A DNA stretch of 64,000 nucleotides. Source: Sordaria brevicollis. Taxonomy: Eukaryota > Ascomycota > Sordariomycetes > Sordariales > Sordariaceae. The DNA is taken from assembly GCA_033439795.1 (NCBI GenBank), contig JAUTDP010000002.1, positions 558,001 to 622,000 on the forward strand, written 5' to 3'. Positions 36,747-48,385 of the stretch are shown here, one piece after another (the first letter of the stretch is position 1; every line of letters begins with the position of its first letter). The position numbers and the translations under genes were made by a program. Under the pieces are notes generated by a model, which was given only the letters and a program-made list of their open reading frames with translations, did not search any database and had not been told where the DNA came from.

Positions 36747-38479
36747 ACACATACTTTTACTTACCTATATAATATTAAAGGAGGTCTCACCGTTAGGTCG
36801 CTCTACTGTAATAAATTTATAAAAGAAACCCTTTTTTTTAATAAACCGTATAACGTAATCGATTTAAATTAATATAACGAAATCTTTCTTAACCCGACGA
36901 AAATTTAAATAAATACGTTGGTACGAATTATTAACGTTTATAATATCCTATTTTATTAAATAATTACCCCTAGCTACGTATAATTTATTTTTAGTAATAT
37001 TATCGCGGCTATCGTTACCTTATAAAGCGTATAATATAAAAACTATAATAAAATTATAAAAAACGTTATAACGAACTATATTTCTAACCGCGGAATTTCT
37101 CTTAATATAATTAAATATATTCTAATTATAATAATGAATAATTTCTACCTAATTTTATATCGGGCGATTAAGCGCTAAAAAAGAAATACGGCTATTAAAA
37201 TAGGTCGTATAATATATAGTAATAAGGTAATCGATAAGAACGTAAGAGGGTTTATAACGTTACTTTTTTACCGGTCGTTTTTTATTCTTTTTTAATAAAG
37301 GGGCGTAAAATCGATATTAATAATATTATAAAGTAAATACCTTATTTTAAACCGGCGCGTACTTTAGACTATTCTTTATATAAAAATTATTTACGAAAAT
37401 AAAATATTTATCCACCTCTTTAATAAACGCGAATTCGATAGGTTCTTATAATATAAAAAAACGTTATTTAATTTATTTAATATCTTTTAATACCCAATTA
37501 AATTAATCGGGTTAGTCGTATTATTATATTTAAGGGCGCGTACGTACTATTATTACTATTAATTTTATAAGAAGAGGAGGAGGGGGAATAATTAAAAAAA
37601 GACTATTATTAATTATTTTATTATTATTTTATATAATAATAAGAAGGGGAGATATTATATCCCTTTAATAGCGTATTAGTATTTAAAGTATAAACTACTT
37701 CGTTTTATTTAATACCTATAACCTAAGTAAGGTCTATTATATCGTCGAAATTAACGGGGATAATATTAATAAGGATAATATTAATTTCGTTAACGTTGGC
37801 GGGAGTAATAAAGGCATCGGGGATTGCGACCTAATTATTAAATTAATTAATATCGACCTATTATATATTATTGGTAAATTATTCTTCTATTAATTTAATA
37901 ATAATATCGAAACCTTATTCTCGAATAAAAGCATTCTATTTATTAAATTATTATTAAAGGCGCTATATCTTTTGTTAATATTCGTATTAATATTCGTTTA
38001 TAATAATAATAATAATCGACAACGACGATATAGTTTGTAATATTAATTAATAATAAAATAATAATCGCAATTCGAAAAATATATTATTCGGGGAAAAGAG
38101 GAAAAGTAAATAAGAAAGACGCGCAGTAGCTAAAGTACTAACTATTTAAATTATTTTCTAGGGGGTAATTGGGCGCGCAATAAAATAGGTGTATTATATC
38201 GCAAATCTTTTGTAATTATAGTAATTTTATTAAAATACTATTAAAATTATCGCGGACAATGGCAATTGTATTATTTGAATACCCTTAATTAATTGCCTAA
38301 ATTGTACGAAATTCTATAGTAGAATAGTAATATTATTGTAGAATATTATACGGCGTCGCATATTCTGGTAATATATCGCGATTTAGTAGCGGTCGTTAAT
38401 AATCTAAATATTATATGAAAATAAAATCGATTTTATTATTATTTTCTCCATTTGGGGGTGTGGGGCTGTAAGCGGAATA

Positions 38480-38929
38480 AGCAACTCCGATATTTTCGAT
38501 TGCAGAGATAGTGAGTCTATTAACCCATTCCGTATACTTTCTTTACTCTCCTAACCCGACCGTGGTCAAGTCCGGTAACGTATGTGTGCTGTCGTCCTCA
38601 CAGCGGGTATCCTCGCATGTATCTCCTTCCCATCCTGTTCCATCCCTCAATCCTTCCCCTTCCCTTGGTATCTCTGCGTTTCCCAGTTCTACCATTCCTT
38701 CCATACCCCCAAATCCCATCCCATTCCACCCATAATAAACATACATTAGATTTTCTTTCTGGTATCCACAACGAGCGACGCGAAGTTCTGTGTGTGTCTG
38801 TGCGATCATATAGATCACATCGGTATTAATATTCTCAACTTCCAAAAAAAAGAAAACTCCAGCGCAAAAACCCCGCTTTGAAACAACCAATCGTTCATAA
38901 CCCAACCTCGTAAAAGACGACAGATATCA
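38480..38929. other. Short intergenic region
   Basis: 450 bp between the TA-flanked element and the stop of the receptor gene; pyrimidine-rich, normal composition. Nothing recognised. Confidence 0.55.
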
Positions 38930-40899
38930 TCATACTTTATCCCCCCTCCCCCCCCTCTTCTTCAAATCCCCCTCATCGTCATTAACCAACTCCGTCACGC
39001 TCTCCGAACTCGTCCCGCAATGTCTCCGCCCATCATGCTCATCATGCTCATCATGATCATGATCGTGATCATCATCCCTCCCACACCCATCAAACTTGGT
39101 CGACCCCATTGATGACACATCATCATGTACCCCATGCCCATGCCCATGCCCACCATGCCCACCGTGACTATGAAGATCCCCACAACTACCCCCATCATGC
39201 TCCGTGGCAGTCTCGGTAAACATGGGCTTGCTTTTGCGGGCAAGACTTCGATTAATACCGGTGCCGTTGGCGGCGTTGGCGGATACCGGTTCGAGCTCGT
39301 ATTTATCGGTGGTGCCGAGGATGGTGGGCAGGAACTTGCGGAAGAGGAGGCGCATGGAGGGGAGGCAGGGGCAGATGACGCCGACGTCGATTTCGATGCC
39401 GGACCAGATGCAGAGTTCTACTATGTCCTCTGTTGGGGGGGGGGGGGGGGGGGGTGTGTTAGTATGGTGAAAAAAAATGGAAAAAAGGGGGGAAGGGGGA
39501 GAGGGGAAAAAAAAAAAACGTACTGGTTGGGTTCACGGCGCGGGTGAAAGTGGGGATGGTTTTGAGGCGGATTAGACTGATGATCATGATGCTGTTTGCA
39601 GCAGATGTTAGTAAACCTGCTGAGACAGACAGAAAAGGGGGAATGGAGAAACGTACGCAGCACCAACGCTAAACATCAAAGAACCCATAATCTTCTTCTT
39701 CCAGTGGAGGTTGAGAGCGAAAAGCTGAGGGAACGGCAAAGCCAGCAGCCAGATATCAAAAACGATACCGGTGGCGGCAGCAGACCACACAAGAGCCTGC
39801 ACGTTTCCGCAGTGTCCCTCGTGCTCTCCCGTCCACGACATCCAGAAATCCTTGACGGGGTGGCACTGGAAAATGACGGCAAACAAAAAGCTGAGGTTGT
39901 AGACGACGTTGAAGACCATGGTCCAGGTGAGGAGGCGGTTGAGCTTGTTGTCCGAGGGAAAAACGCGGAGGTAGAAGAGGATGATGGATGCTCGGACAAA
40001 GAAGCGCGAGATGGTGTAGAGTAGCATGTTGGCGAAGAATAACTGTGTGTGGTTGTTAGTGTCTGCAAGCCATTAGACCCGGAGAGATATAATCCTACCC
40101 TCAAAACCATGGTGATATCGTCAAAACTGACAAACCAGATATCGATACCATAGCCATGATCGACCTGCTTGATGTTGAGAGCGGTAAACGCAATGCAGCC
40201 GACAAAGGCAAACAAGTTGCACAAATCATCCCACCAAAAGAAGGCCTTGGTCAACAGACGGGCCAGCACGCGCAGAATAACTGCGAACCAGGCCAAGCCG
40301 ATGAACACTGACAGAACAGGAATGATGGTGTTGTTCTTCCTGATGGGCTCATGGCAGAGGAAGGACGTAATGTTCTTGGCGGCTTTTTGTGAGACTGTTA
40401 GCTTCACGGGCTTGGCGTTTTGGTTCATCATCATGAGAATTGCTCACTCAAAGATTCCTTCACTGTGCAGGCCCCACGGATACAGACTGTCGAAACGTCG
40501 CTGATTTGTCGGCTGGCGCATACACATTCGCCCATGTTGGGAATGGGATGGGTCAGGTTTCCGCATGTTCCCGTTGAGGTGATGGTGTCGACGAGGCATT
40601 CGAGCTATGTGAAAAAAAAAGACACTGTTCAGCTTGTGGTTCTCGGTATGAATGTCGACGTAGATTCGGTGATGAGGATATCGTTGATGAATGAGAGTTG
40701 CCGGTGACTCGGTATGGTGGTGCTTCGGTGCTCATGTTGTCGGTGCTGGTGTTCTTACTGCGCATTCGGGCAAGCCCTGCAAGGCATCTGCGATACTAAT
40801 CGGTTCCGTCTCGATGATTTCTTCGGCGGTGGCGATATTGGTGAAGAAAAGGAATAGGCACAGGCCAAGAATGGCAACTGTGTTTCGGAGGGATCCCAT
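38930..40899 (-). CDS. CFEM-domain Pth11-like seven-helix receptor with His-rich tail
   Basis: Six exons: 40899-40759, 40604-40448, 40382-40099, 40042-39657, 39591-39524 and 39429-38930; about 511 aa. Introns have GTAAGA, GTGAGC, GTAGGA, GTACGT and GTACGT donors. A signal peptide (MGSLRNTVAILGLCLFLFF) precedes a CFEM domain with eight Cys at about 46, 50, 61, 74, 76, 88, 93 and 109. Seven hydrophobic helices follow from about 120; the last loop carries NPTKDIVELCIWSGIEIDVG, typical of Pth11-like receptors and fungal rhodopsin-like membrane proteins. Such proteins sense surface or host cues at the plasma membrane. The cytoplasmic tail is unusual, with clustered HG and HD/HE repeats (HGGHGGHGHGHG, DHDHDHDEHDEH) that could bind metal ions. 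The last intron has 20 consecutive C on the coding strand as its polypyrimidine tract. Confidence 0.92.
39435..39454. repeat. Poly-G run of 20
   Basis: Twenty G on the plus strand, just before the acceptor of the receptor gene's last intron, where it acts as the polypyrimidine tract on the minus strand. A 12-A run lies at 39507-39518 next to the donor of the same intron. Both should be length-variable. Confidence 0.9.
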
Positions 40900-43394
40900 G
40901 TTAAGGATAGCCCTCTACTGAGGCATGCTCTATCGGTTTGTTGGTATTCGTTTCGTTTCACACACACAGTAGTCGTCGGCTTCGTTCGGAATTTGTGATG
41001 GTATTCGGAAGTCCGGACACGAGCCGGATTTCAAGACTGATAGATATTCGGAAGCGGAGTATAGACGGCGGGCGTTGTATGGCGTGTAGGGATCGGATAA
41101 TGAATGACACACAGTTGAAGACGGACACCACACAGCGAAACCACCAAAGAGAGTGAAAAGAAAAGAGAGGAGGGGAAGCAAGAAAGAGAGACTGTGGAAC
41201 CTCTGAGGGACAGCGGAACCACAGGATTAAAGATGCTCTCGAGTCTCGAGACCCTGCCACTCGTGGGAGAGAGAGTTCAGAGCCCAGTGCAAGGACACAC
41301 GGAGGAGTCGTCCCCAGAGAGGGGAGCCTACCGATTCGAGCCCCAATATCCCCAGGGGTGTTGTGCATAGCAGACAAGGGTGGTTTTGAAGGCCCAGAGG
41401 CCCTGTCCGAGCCTGTCTTGGGTCTTTTTCGGCCTTGTCCAGGGTTTCGCGAGGTATGGGGGGAGCCATGTCTGCGGTATCATGGGCAGTGGTCATGGTG
41501 GTGTTGAATGTGGGACATTGGTGGAGTCCGGTTTTGTTAGTGCATCGCAAGTCTTATGCGGATCAGCAAAGGACCATTGAGGTCCTCTTTTTCGAGGGAC
41601 TAGAGCTATTTTGGCCACCGTGCCGTAACACCGAAAGACACCTGCGGAATTTGAATCAAAGAGGTTTTCTCCTGAGGCTCACATTGCAGGACCAATACAT
41701 ATGTTCGGATAGGGCCCCGAACTTGATCAAAAAGGGCTGATATCCCGAGGGAAAAAGAAAGGGGCATTGTTGGTGCTGTGTGCTCTCGGACACGTCTTGT
41801 TCGGTTACCGGAAGTCAACGTCAAAGTCAAAGCGTAAAAAGGTCTGGCCGACTGTTTTTAAGGTAAAAGAGAAACAAAACAGTTCATCTCGAGTCTTTGA
41901 TGGTTGGTGTTTTGTGAATTTGAAATGGGCCAGGGTCACGATCCGTTCAACCCGATCCACCACCCAAAAAGGTGTTTCTGCTGTGAGAGAAGGGAAGTCC
42001 CAGATGGCAGATGAAGACTCGCATCATGACCCGCATTGGCGGTGGGTTCCGTTAACAAAGTGGACTTTTTTTTCTATCACGATCCAAATGCACCATGGCG
42101 AAACGAATTGTGGGATGAGACATCTGACAAAAATTCGGCATCCTTTTTGGCGTGTGTCGAAAGTGTTTCCATCAGGGCAGTTGCAAAGAGAGATTCAGCT
42201 GCCAAGATGATGGTTGACTGACCGATCAGGACCGCCAAGAGCCGACAGGGCCTGCCAGATTAATCAGCGGCGGTCATCTCAGCCCCACATTTCACTAGTT
42301 TTACCCCTCAAACGATTGGCGAACTGAGATTGACGACCTCCAAAAGTTCTCGGTCCGAGACCCCTCTTGATTCGGTACGTACCTTTTTCGTTTCTGTGTC
42401 AATTTCTCGCATTGGATGCAGTGTCCGTCTTCCGTCTTTCACATTCTGCATTTGTTTTTCGAGGATGATCATCAGATGCCATCGAACTTCGGGACGAGCC
42501 TCGGTGGAGATTGAGCTTTTTGTGTCAAACAAAAAGAGGGGAAATCAGAAGCAGGAACAAAACATCAATGTAAGGTACACCAGTAAAATAATTGGTGTGC
42601 CTGGATAACCATTCGATCCCGTCTGCTGTGTAAATGCCGACGCAGGTGGACAGAGAGGGCAACACAGGCGAGGACGGCAATGTATTCATGGTTTCAACAA
42701 CACAACCACTCAACCACAATGTCGGAAGCGACAGAGCAACGAGAGGTCTCAGAACAGGTCTCAGACCCTTTTTCACGGTATTTTTACCAGCTGTGTGGTT
42801 TCTCGGTCATTTGTCGTTCGAACTGGCGACGTCCATTAATTCCCGTCTTGGTCTGTGCCAATGATCATCAACTCTCCCCAGTCAACAACACCAAATCACA
42901 ACCGAGGACTTTTACACGCACCCGGCCTCTCACGAGATCGTCTCTGTGCAAATGATTTTCACTCGGAGCGGAAAGCACGTTGCTTCCTGCCAGGCCAATG
43001 CCAACAGTCGAAGAAAGCACGATTCAACTGCTCTTTCCCAACAAGGACGCTAAAACATTCGACGCCAAGCATCCAAGCACAAACTGGGGTGGGCCACGTT
43101 CTTCCCCCAGATCTTAAACTTTTTTTCTCCTCCAAGCATTGACGAGGGAGTCAAATTTTTGGGTTTTTCCTCCACCTTGGCTTGTTCATGGCATGGCATC
43201 CCAACTCGTGGTTTGGGTTTGGGGGTTGTGAGCCCTGATCATCACCAGGCCCTGGTCATCCTCACAAGCCCTAAACAGAGACAACCTCACGAGTCCGGCG
43301 CTCACCACGACACTATAACACAGAGCAATTACACCTAGTCTCAGTTCTCAGACCCACTTACCTCCGAACCCCACCCCCCATTTTCTGCGGTAGC
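40900..43394. other. Intergenic region, no gene supported
   Basis: About 2.5 kb upstream of the receptor gene, normal composition. Open frames of 60-150 codons on both strands have no splice pattern, domain or consistent codon use. The receptor promoter must be in the part next to 40899. Confidence 0.55.
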
Positions 43395-44154
43395 AGGTCT
43401 GAGCGGGTTTTGCGCGTTTTGGCCGTCGAAAATAGGGGAAAAGGATAAAATAATAAATATTTAAATAAAGAAAAATCGGATAAGGATAAAAAGAGTATCA
43501 TTAAAATGCTCTCGGAAAATAGGTTCTAATGAGGAATATTTAGTATATAAAAGCCAATTATTAAAGTAATATAATTGTAAATAAATAAATTATTTTTATT
43601 ATTTTTAAAGGGTTTCTTTAAATATTCAACTAAATCAAATTTTTATAGTGAAGTAAGTAATACTATAATAATGGTCTCAACGAGACGGTTCTAATGGTAC
43701 TACTTATGAAGTGCACGGACCACCCGTTGGAGTAATGCAACTTAAAAAGGAAAGAAAATAAAGAAATATTAACCCCCTCGAGGTTATATTACCCTAACGG
43801 GTGGTCCGTGCACTTTATAAGTAGTACCATTAGAACCGTCTCGACGACGCCATCCTTATCGTACTATTTTTTATACTATATAAATATTCTAATTCCTAAA
43901 AATTTAGAGTGTCCTTATTTTTCCATTTTTTCCTAAAAAATTACCTTTTGAATTAGATTTTTATAAAGAAATAGTCCGAGCGTTTTAAAAAAAATGTTAT
44001 TAAGAAGGTTTTAAAGTAAATATCCTCGGAGAGCAATTTTTATTATTATACTATTTTTCGTTATTTAATTATTAAATAAAACGTTGGGAAAAAGAAGAAA
44101 AAATTGAAACCTCGTGCAGCCTATGGCCAAAACGCGCAAAACCCGAACAGACCT
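43395..44154. mobile_element. 760-bp TIR element, partly RIPed, no coding
   Basis: Inverted ends of 30 bp (43395-43424, 44125-44154) share AGGTCTG and GGGTTTTGCGCGTTTTGGCC, with two or three mismatches. The interior is AT-rich. No clear target duplication was found, so the exact ends are provisional. It is too short for a transposase and would be a non-autonomous (MITE-like) element. A perfect-looking hairpin element is nested at 43681-43843. Confidence 0.7.
43681..43843. repeat. Nested 48-bp inverted repeat hairpin
   Basis: Arms 43681-43728 and 43796-43843 are reverse complements with one mismatch (CTTATGAAG against CTTATAAAG). They begin CGAGACGG and end CACCCGTT around a 67-bp A/T-rich loop. 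The arms keep normal composition although the host element is AT-rich. It is either a foldback transposon or the ends of a short MITE. Confidence 0.85.
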
Positions 44155-44989
44155 CCTCTCACTAAAGTTCGAGGAGAGGAGACCCACATTTTGTGGGGTG
44201 GGTCCGCTGAGCGCCGTGGAGGAGGTTCTGTGGAAGAGACTAAATTACACCTATGTACCTGCCTGTAATGGTAGTCGTAATTGTAGATTATCTCGAGTAG
44301 TCTAACTGACGGCAATTTCCTATTATTAGGTAGTTTAAGTCTCTCCATCTTAGGGGCCCGATTGGCTCGCGCGCGCAATAACCTCCCTCTTTTACGGGCG
44401 CCAGTTGTGCAATGGCCACCCCGTAGCGCCTTCCCCTTTTTGATGTGTAAATGGAGTTAAAAGTGGTCCCCTTATAGCTCCCTCTCTAAAAGCTCGAGCC
44501 AACCTATTTTATATATTGAATCCACTTAGTACTATAGTATAGAGCCTCTTATAGGCTTTGAAAATGGTTTAGAACGTACGTAAACGAATTTAAACGAATC
44601 TAAGCGAGCCAAAAAGGGGAAAGTTAATTCCATTCAAAGGTAAATTCGAAGTTATATTTCTAATATATACGAGGAGAGGAGGAAGTAGTTCGTATTTGTA
44701 GTCGACGAATTATTAGGCGTTGAAATACCCTAATAATGTAAATTTTTTATAGGATTCTAGACCGGAAACTATATACGTAATTTCGAATATAATTTTAATA
44801 CTATAATTATATTATTAATTGCGTATAGTATTTTATATAAATAGCGTAGTAAAATAATTTATTATATTAACAATTAGCGATTATATTTCTACGTAACCCC
44901 GATTACTATAATAAAAATAAAAATAATAGAATTAAATACTAAAGGAGGGGTATAATATTTATTATAATTATTTGGGTAATTATTATTAT

Positions 44990-45870
44990 TATTTAAATTA
45001 TAGGAGGTAGTTATTAGGAAGAGGAGTTAGAGTTTATTAATAAGGGTAGTCCTATTAGTACTATTAAATTCGTTAAATACTTATTTAATAATTTTAAACG
45101 TCAGTTTTACGAATTATTTCGTATAATAATTAAGGAGTTTAAAGCTTTAATTAAATAATTACGCTAAGGAGAGGATAAACTCCGTAATACCCGTTATTAA
45201 ATAATCGAATTAAAAGTTATAGTTTTTTTATAAATTATAGCGTTTAATAAAAATTAGAAGAATATAATTTATTTCTTTAAAATAATTTAATCGATTATTT
45301 CCGCTATTATTAAAATTTTATTACTAATTTTTATCCGCCTTTATATAAAATTCGTAATTTAATTTAACGATAATTATATATCCTCCGAAATTGAATTTAG
45401 TATTAGTAATTAATAGTTTAGCGGCGTTATTAATATTATCGACGGTATTTATATTTACGTTAAAATAAGAGCTTCCGAATAAATTCGTTAGCGTAATTAA
45501 AAGAATTATATTTTTTAAAATATATTTATTATAATATATTTCGATAAATCTTTTTTATACGTATTCGCGGGCGTAGAAGGGTTTATATAGGATTTGAAAT
45601 TATTAAAGATTATACTTTTAAACGGATTTAAAATTCCCTTTAAGCGCTATTATTTAGTAAATATAAACTTTAGTATATAATATAGTATTTTTATCCCGTT
45701 TATTAGCGTATATTACTATTTATAAAATTGGCGCAAAACCTTTAATAATAAATAATTAAAAATTAAAAAGGAGTTATATAATTTAAAGTATAATTAAAAT
45801 CGAATATTAGTCGAGTAAACGTTTAGTTAATTAAAGAGGATGGCGAAATTATTAAGGGAATTAATATTCG
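44990..45870 (+). pseudogene. Harbinger DDE transposase relic
   Basis: One plus-strand frame reads with stops at Gln/Trp positions. Landmarks: GVINIIDGIYIYVKIRASE (first catalytic Asp in the IDG motif), FDKSFLYVFAGVEGFI followed by DL (second Asp; the family has WEGSAHD), RYYLVNINFS, and ILVE before TFS.LKR (catalytic Glu; the family has VERTFG..KRR). Order and spacing match HARBI1-like transposases of the DDE_Tnp_4 type. The changes (D to N, stops) are G-to-A and C-to-T, as RIP makes. Confidence 0.82.
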
Positions 45871-47025
45871 AATACCCAATCGAAATTTAAATCGATTTAG
45901 TATACGCCGTTATTAAATTATATAATTTTATTTATTATTAGCGTAAAGGATATATTAAAGAATAATTAGGGGAATTCGAATTTATTTTTAAGGAGGTAAA
46001 AAAGTGCGCCGATTATATATATAACGAAGATTTAGTTATTTAGCATTATAATATTGCGAAAGCTATTTGGCGATTATAGAGGAGGTAATTATTAAAGAAG
46101 AGTACGAAGTAAAGGAAGGAGGGGTTATATAATAGTAAATAATAAATTTAATTCTAATTAAATTATTCGAATATTTTATTAATTTTTATTATTAATAGCG
46201 TTAAAAACCGTTAAAAATTAGGATATTAGGGTAGTTTTATAATATTAAACGTATTTATTAAGCCGGGAGCTAAAGTACGTTAAAAATTTTTAATTAATAT
46301 AATATATTATATCGAATATATACGGACGTAAATACTCTATTAGCGTTAGTAAATAATTTGGGGAAGTGGGATTCTATAAACCTTAATTTTATATTTAATA
46401 GTAATTAATATATTAAAAAATCTAATATTTTAAAAAATCGTAAAATATAATATTCTATTCTATTTTATTTATCCCCCCTCTTCTTCTTATTTACTTTTAT
46501 TTTAGTTATATACTTCTTAACCTTCAATTTTTTGAATTTCGAATTTAGAGCGTTCTATATAATAGCCTCCTCTTTAATTATAAATAAATTAGTAATATTA
46601 ATAATTATATTAGGAGAGAACTCCTACGTATAATTCTTTTAAAAATTAGCGACCGCTAATTTAATATCCTTAGCGTTAACGGACTTTACATTACCCAATA
46701 CTTTAATTATTTAAGTAATAGAAATTGCGATTAGAATATTACCTTATTTAATAAAGAGTTTTTTAATCGGTCGAATCGTTACTATATACGAAAGGACTTA
46801 TTTATTTTCTACATTATTTTTATTAGAAAATTCCTTTTATAAATCGGGATCTATTTTTTTTTTTTCGTTCGTTACGTTTAATTTGGGCCTTCTCCCTAGC
46901 CTTTTATTAACATATTTACTATTTATCCGTAGCGGTAATTACGTTAATTATCTTCTCCTTCTTTTTAAAAGCTTCTATTAATTATACTTATAATTTAATA
47001 ACCTTTTCCCTATATAGGATATTTA

Positions 47026-47307
47026 TTAATATATTAAATACTTTATTATTAAAAAATATATATAATTTATTACAAATTTAACCACCCTCCTTTTGCCTAA
47101 ATTCTTTAATAAATAATTCGTAATAAGTATTAGAGAATTCGATTTTACCGGTAGCGTAATCGAATCCAATATTAATACAATTATCCAATATTTATTTAAT
47201 ATAGCGGGTCTTAATTTTAAAACGCTTTTAAACATTTTAACATTACCCCTACGTAAATACTCTATCCTCCTTTCCTTTTTTATTTTTTTAAATTTATTTA
47301 AAAACAA
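47026..47307 (-). pseudogene. Possible second PIF/Harbinger protein fragment
   Basis: A 93-codon minus-strand open frame, Lys/Ile/Leu-rich from RIP, starting MFLNKFKKIKKERRIEYL. Its position, opposite in direction to the transposase inside the same inverted ends, is where these elements encode a Myb/SANT-like DNA-binding protein. No motif is clear, so this is inference from context. Confidence 0.35.
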
Positions 47308-48385
47308 TCTTTACCTAAAATTCGTATTCATTTTGTAAAAATCCCTTAAAGGTTTTCGTAATCTTTAGAATATTTATAACGTAAGATTATTAAGCGTATT
47401 TAATTAATTTAAAGTAGGTTTCGAATAATTAAATATATAAAATAAAGGAATCGTTTATTTTTTTTATTTTTTTCTTTTTTTCGGATTAAAACTTACTAAT
47501 TTCCTTTTCGTTAAATAGTTATAACCGTTTACGTAATTCGCTTATTACTTTTATTATATTTTTATTATCTTCGTTATCCGGTAAAAGAAAGGAATTAGGT
47601 TCCTCCCTAATTCCCGCCGGTATAACCGAATTCTCCTCCTTTTATTTAATTATATTAGAAAAAATAGTTCCGTTAAAGTCGAAATTAAAACGGTCGTTAA
47701 TATATTCTTATATAATTTACTTATAACGTATAAAAATAGGCTTTAGAATAAATTATAATATAAGGAGTATTACGGGGGGTATTATAATCGTTTCCCTAAT
47801 TATTACGGGTAACGGTACGGTAGGAATTTGAGCGTAATTATAATATTATAATTAGGAGTATTAAGAGGGTTAGTATTATAACTCTTATAAGTATTATAAC
47901 TATTATTAATATTAGGAATTTATATATTAGGATTATTAATTTTATTAGTATTAGGATTATTACTAATATTATTAAGAATTTATATATTATAATTATTAGT
48001 ATTAAGAATATTAATATTACTAGGGGTATTGGGGGGGAGGTAATTGGGGGTGGTTACTTTTATAATTAATTGTAGGGTATTAATTTATTACTACTTTGGC
48101 GATTAATCGTTGGTAATTATAATATAGACTTATAATATTATAAAAATTACGTTATTTACATCCCTAATTACTATCTATATAATAGCGGTATAATAATTTA
48201 GTAGTAGTTCGAGAGCTCTAGCACTTAGTTTTAGTTGGGGATAGACCGGATTGTTAGGTTCCACCCAATAAAATTGCAATATAAAGAGCCTTCCCTGCCC
48301 GAAACTCCACAACTCGAGAGGTAATTTTTTACCCTAGTCTGGCGCCTACAGCTACCTTTGCGCGCGCGAGCCGATCGGGCCCTAG

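Larger units (their letters stand above)
33851..38477. mobile_element. 4.6-kb RIPed DNA transposon, TA target duplication
   Basis: The ends are perfect 18-bp inverted repeats (33851-33868 and 38460-38477, beginning TTCCGCTTACAGCCCCAC), flanked on each side by TA. Just inside the ends the sequence stays GC-rich; further in it becomes AT-rich and nearly free of CpA/TpG. A TA duplication suggests Tc1/mariner/pogo, but 4.6 kb is long for that group and I could not identify a transposase, so the family is open. The match continues for one more base pair on each side (TTA...TAA), so the exact ends could shift. It carries a later solo LTR insertion (35527-35730), a 66-bp direct repeat and an A-rich minisatellite. 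Confidence 0.78.
44354..48382. mobile_element. PIF/Harbinger-type DNA transposon relic
   Basis: The 25-bp inverted ends (44354-44378, 48358-48382) begin GGGCCCGAT and share GGCTCGCGCGCGCAA, 24 of 25 identical. They are flanked by the 3-bp duplication TAG (44351-44353, 48383-48385). A three-base duplication is the PIF/Harbinger hallmark, although TWA is usual. The plus strand carries a decayed Harbinger DDE transposase (44990-45870). A minus-strand open frame (47026-47307) may be part of the second, DNA-binding protein that these elements often carry. The interior is RIPed; the GC-rich ends are spared. About 4.0 kb is a normal size. Confidence 0.87.

Noticed and set aside
33864..38464. hAT interpretation of the 4.6-kb element (ends reading CAGCCCCAC)
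   Set aside because: The flanking 8 bases are reverse complements, not direct repeats; the inverted repeat simply continues outward to a TA duplication.
10871..38477. Secondary-metabolite cluster made of MFS, FAD monooxygenase and P450
   Set aside because: No polyketide synthase, NRPS, terpene cyclase or other backbone gene is visible, and transposons separate the genes.
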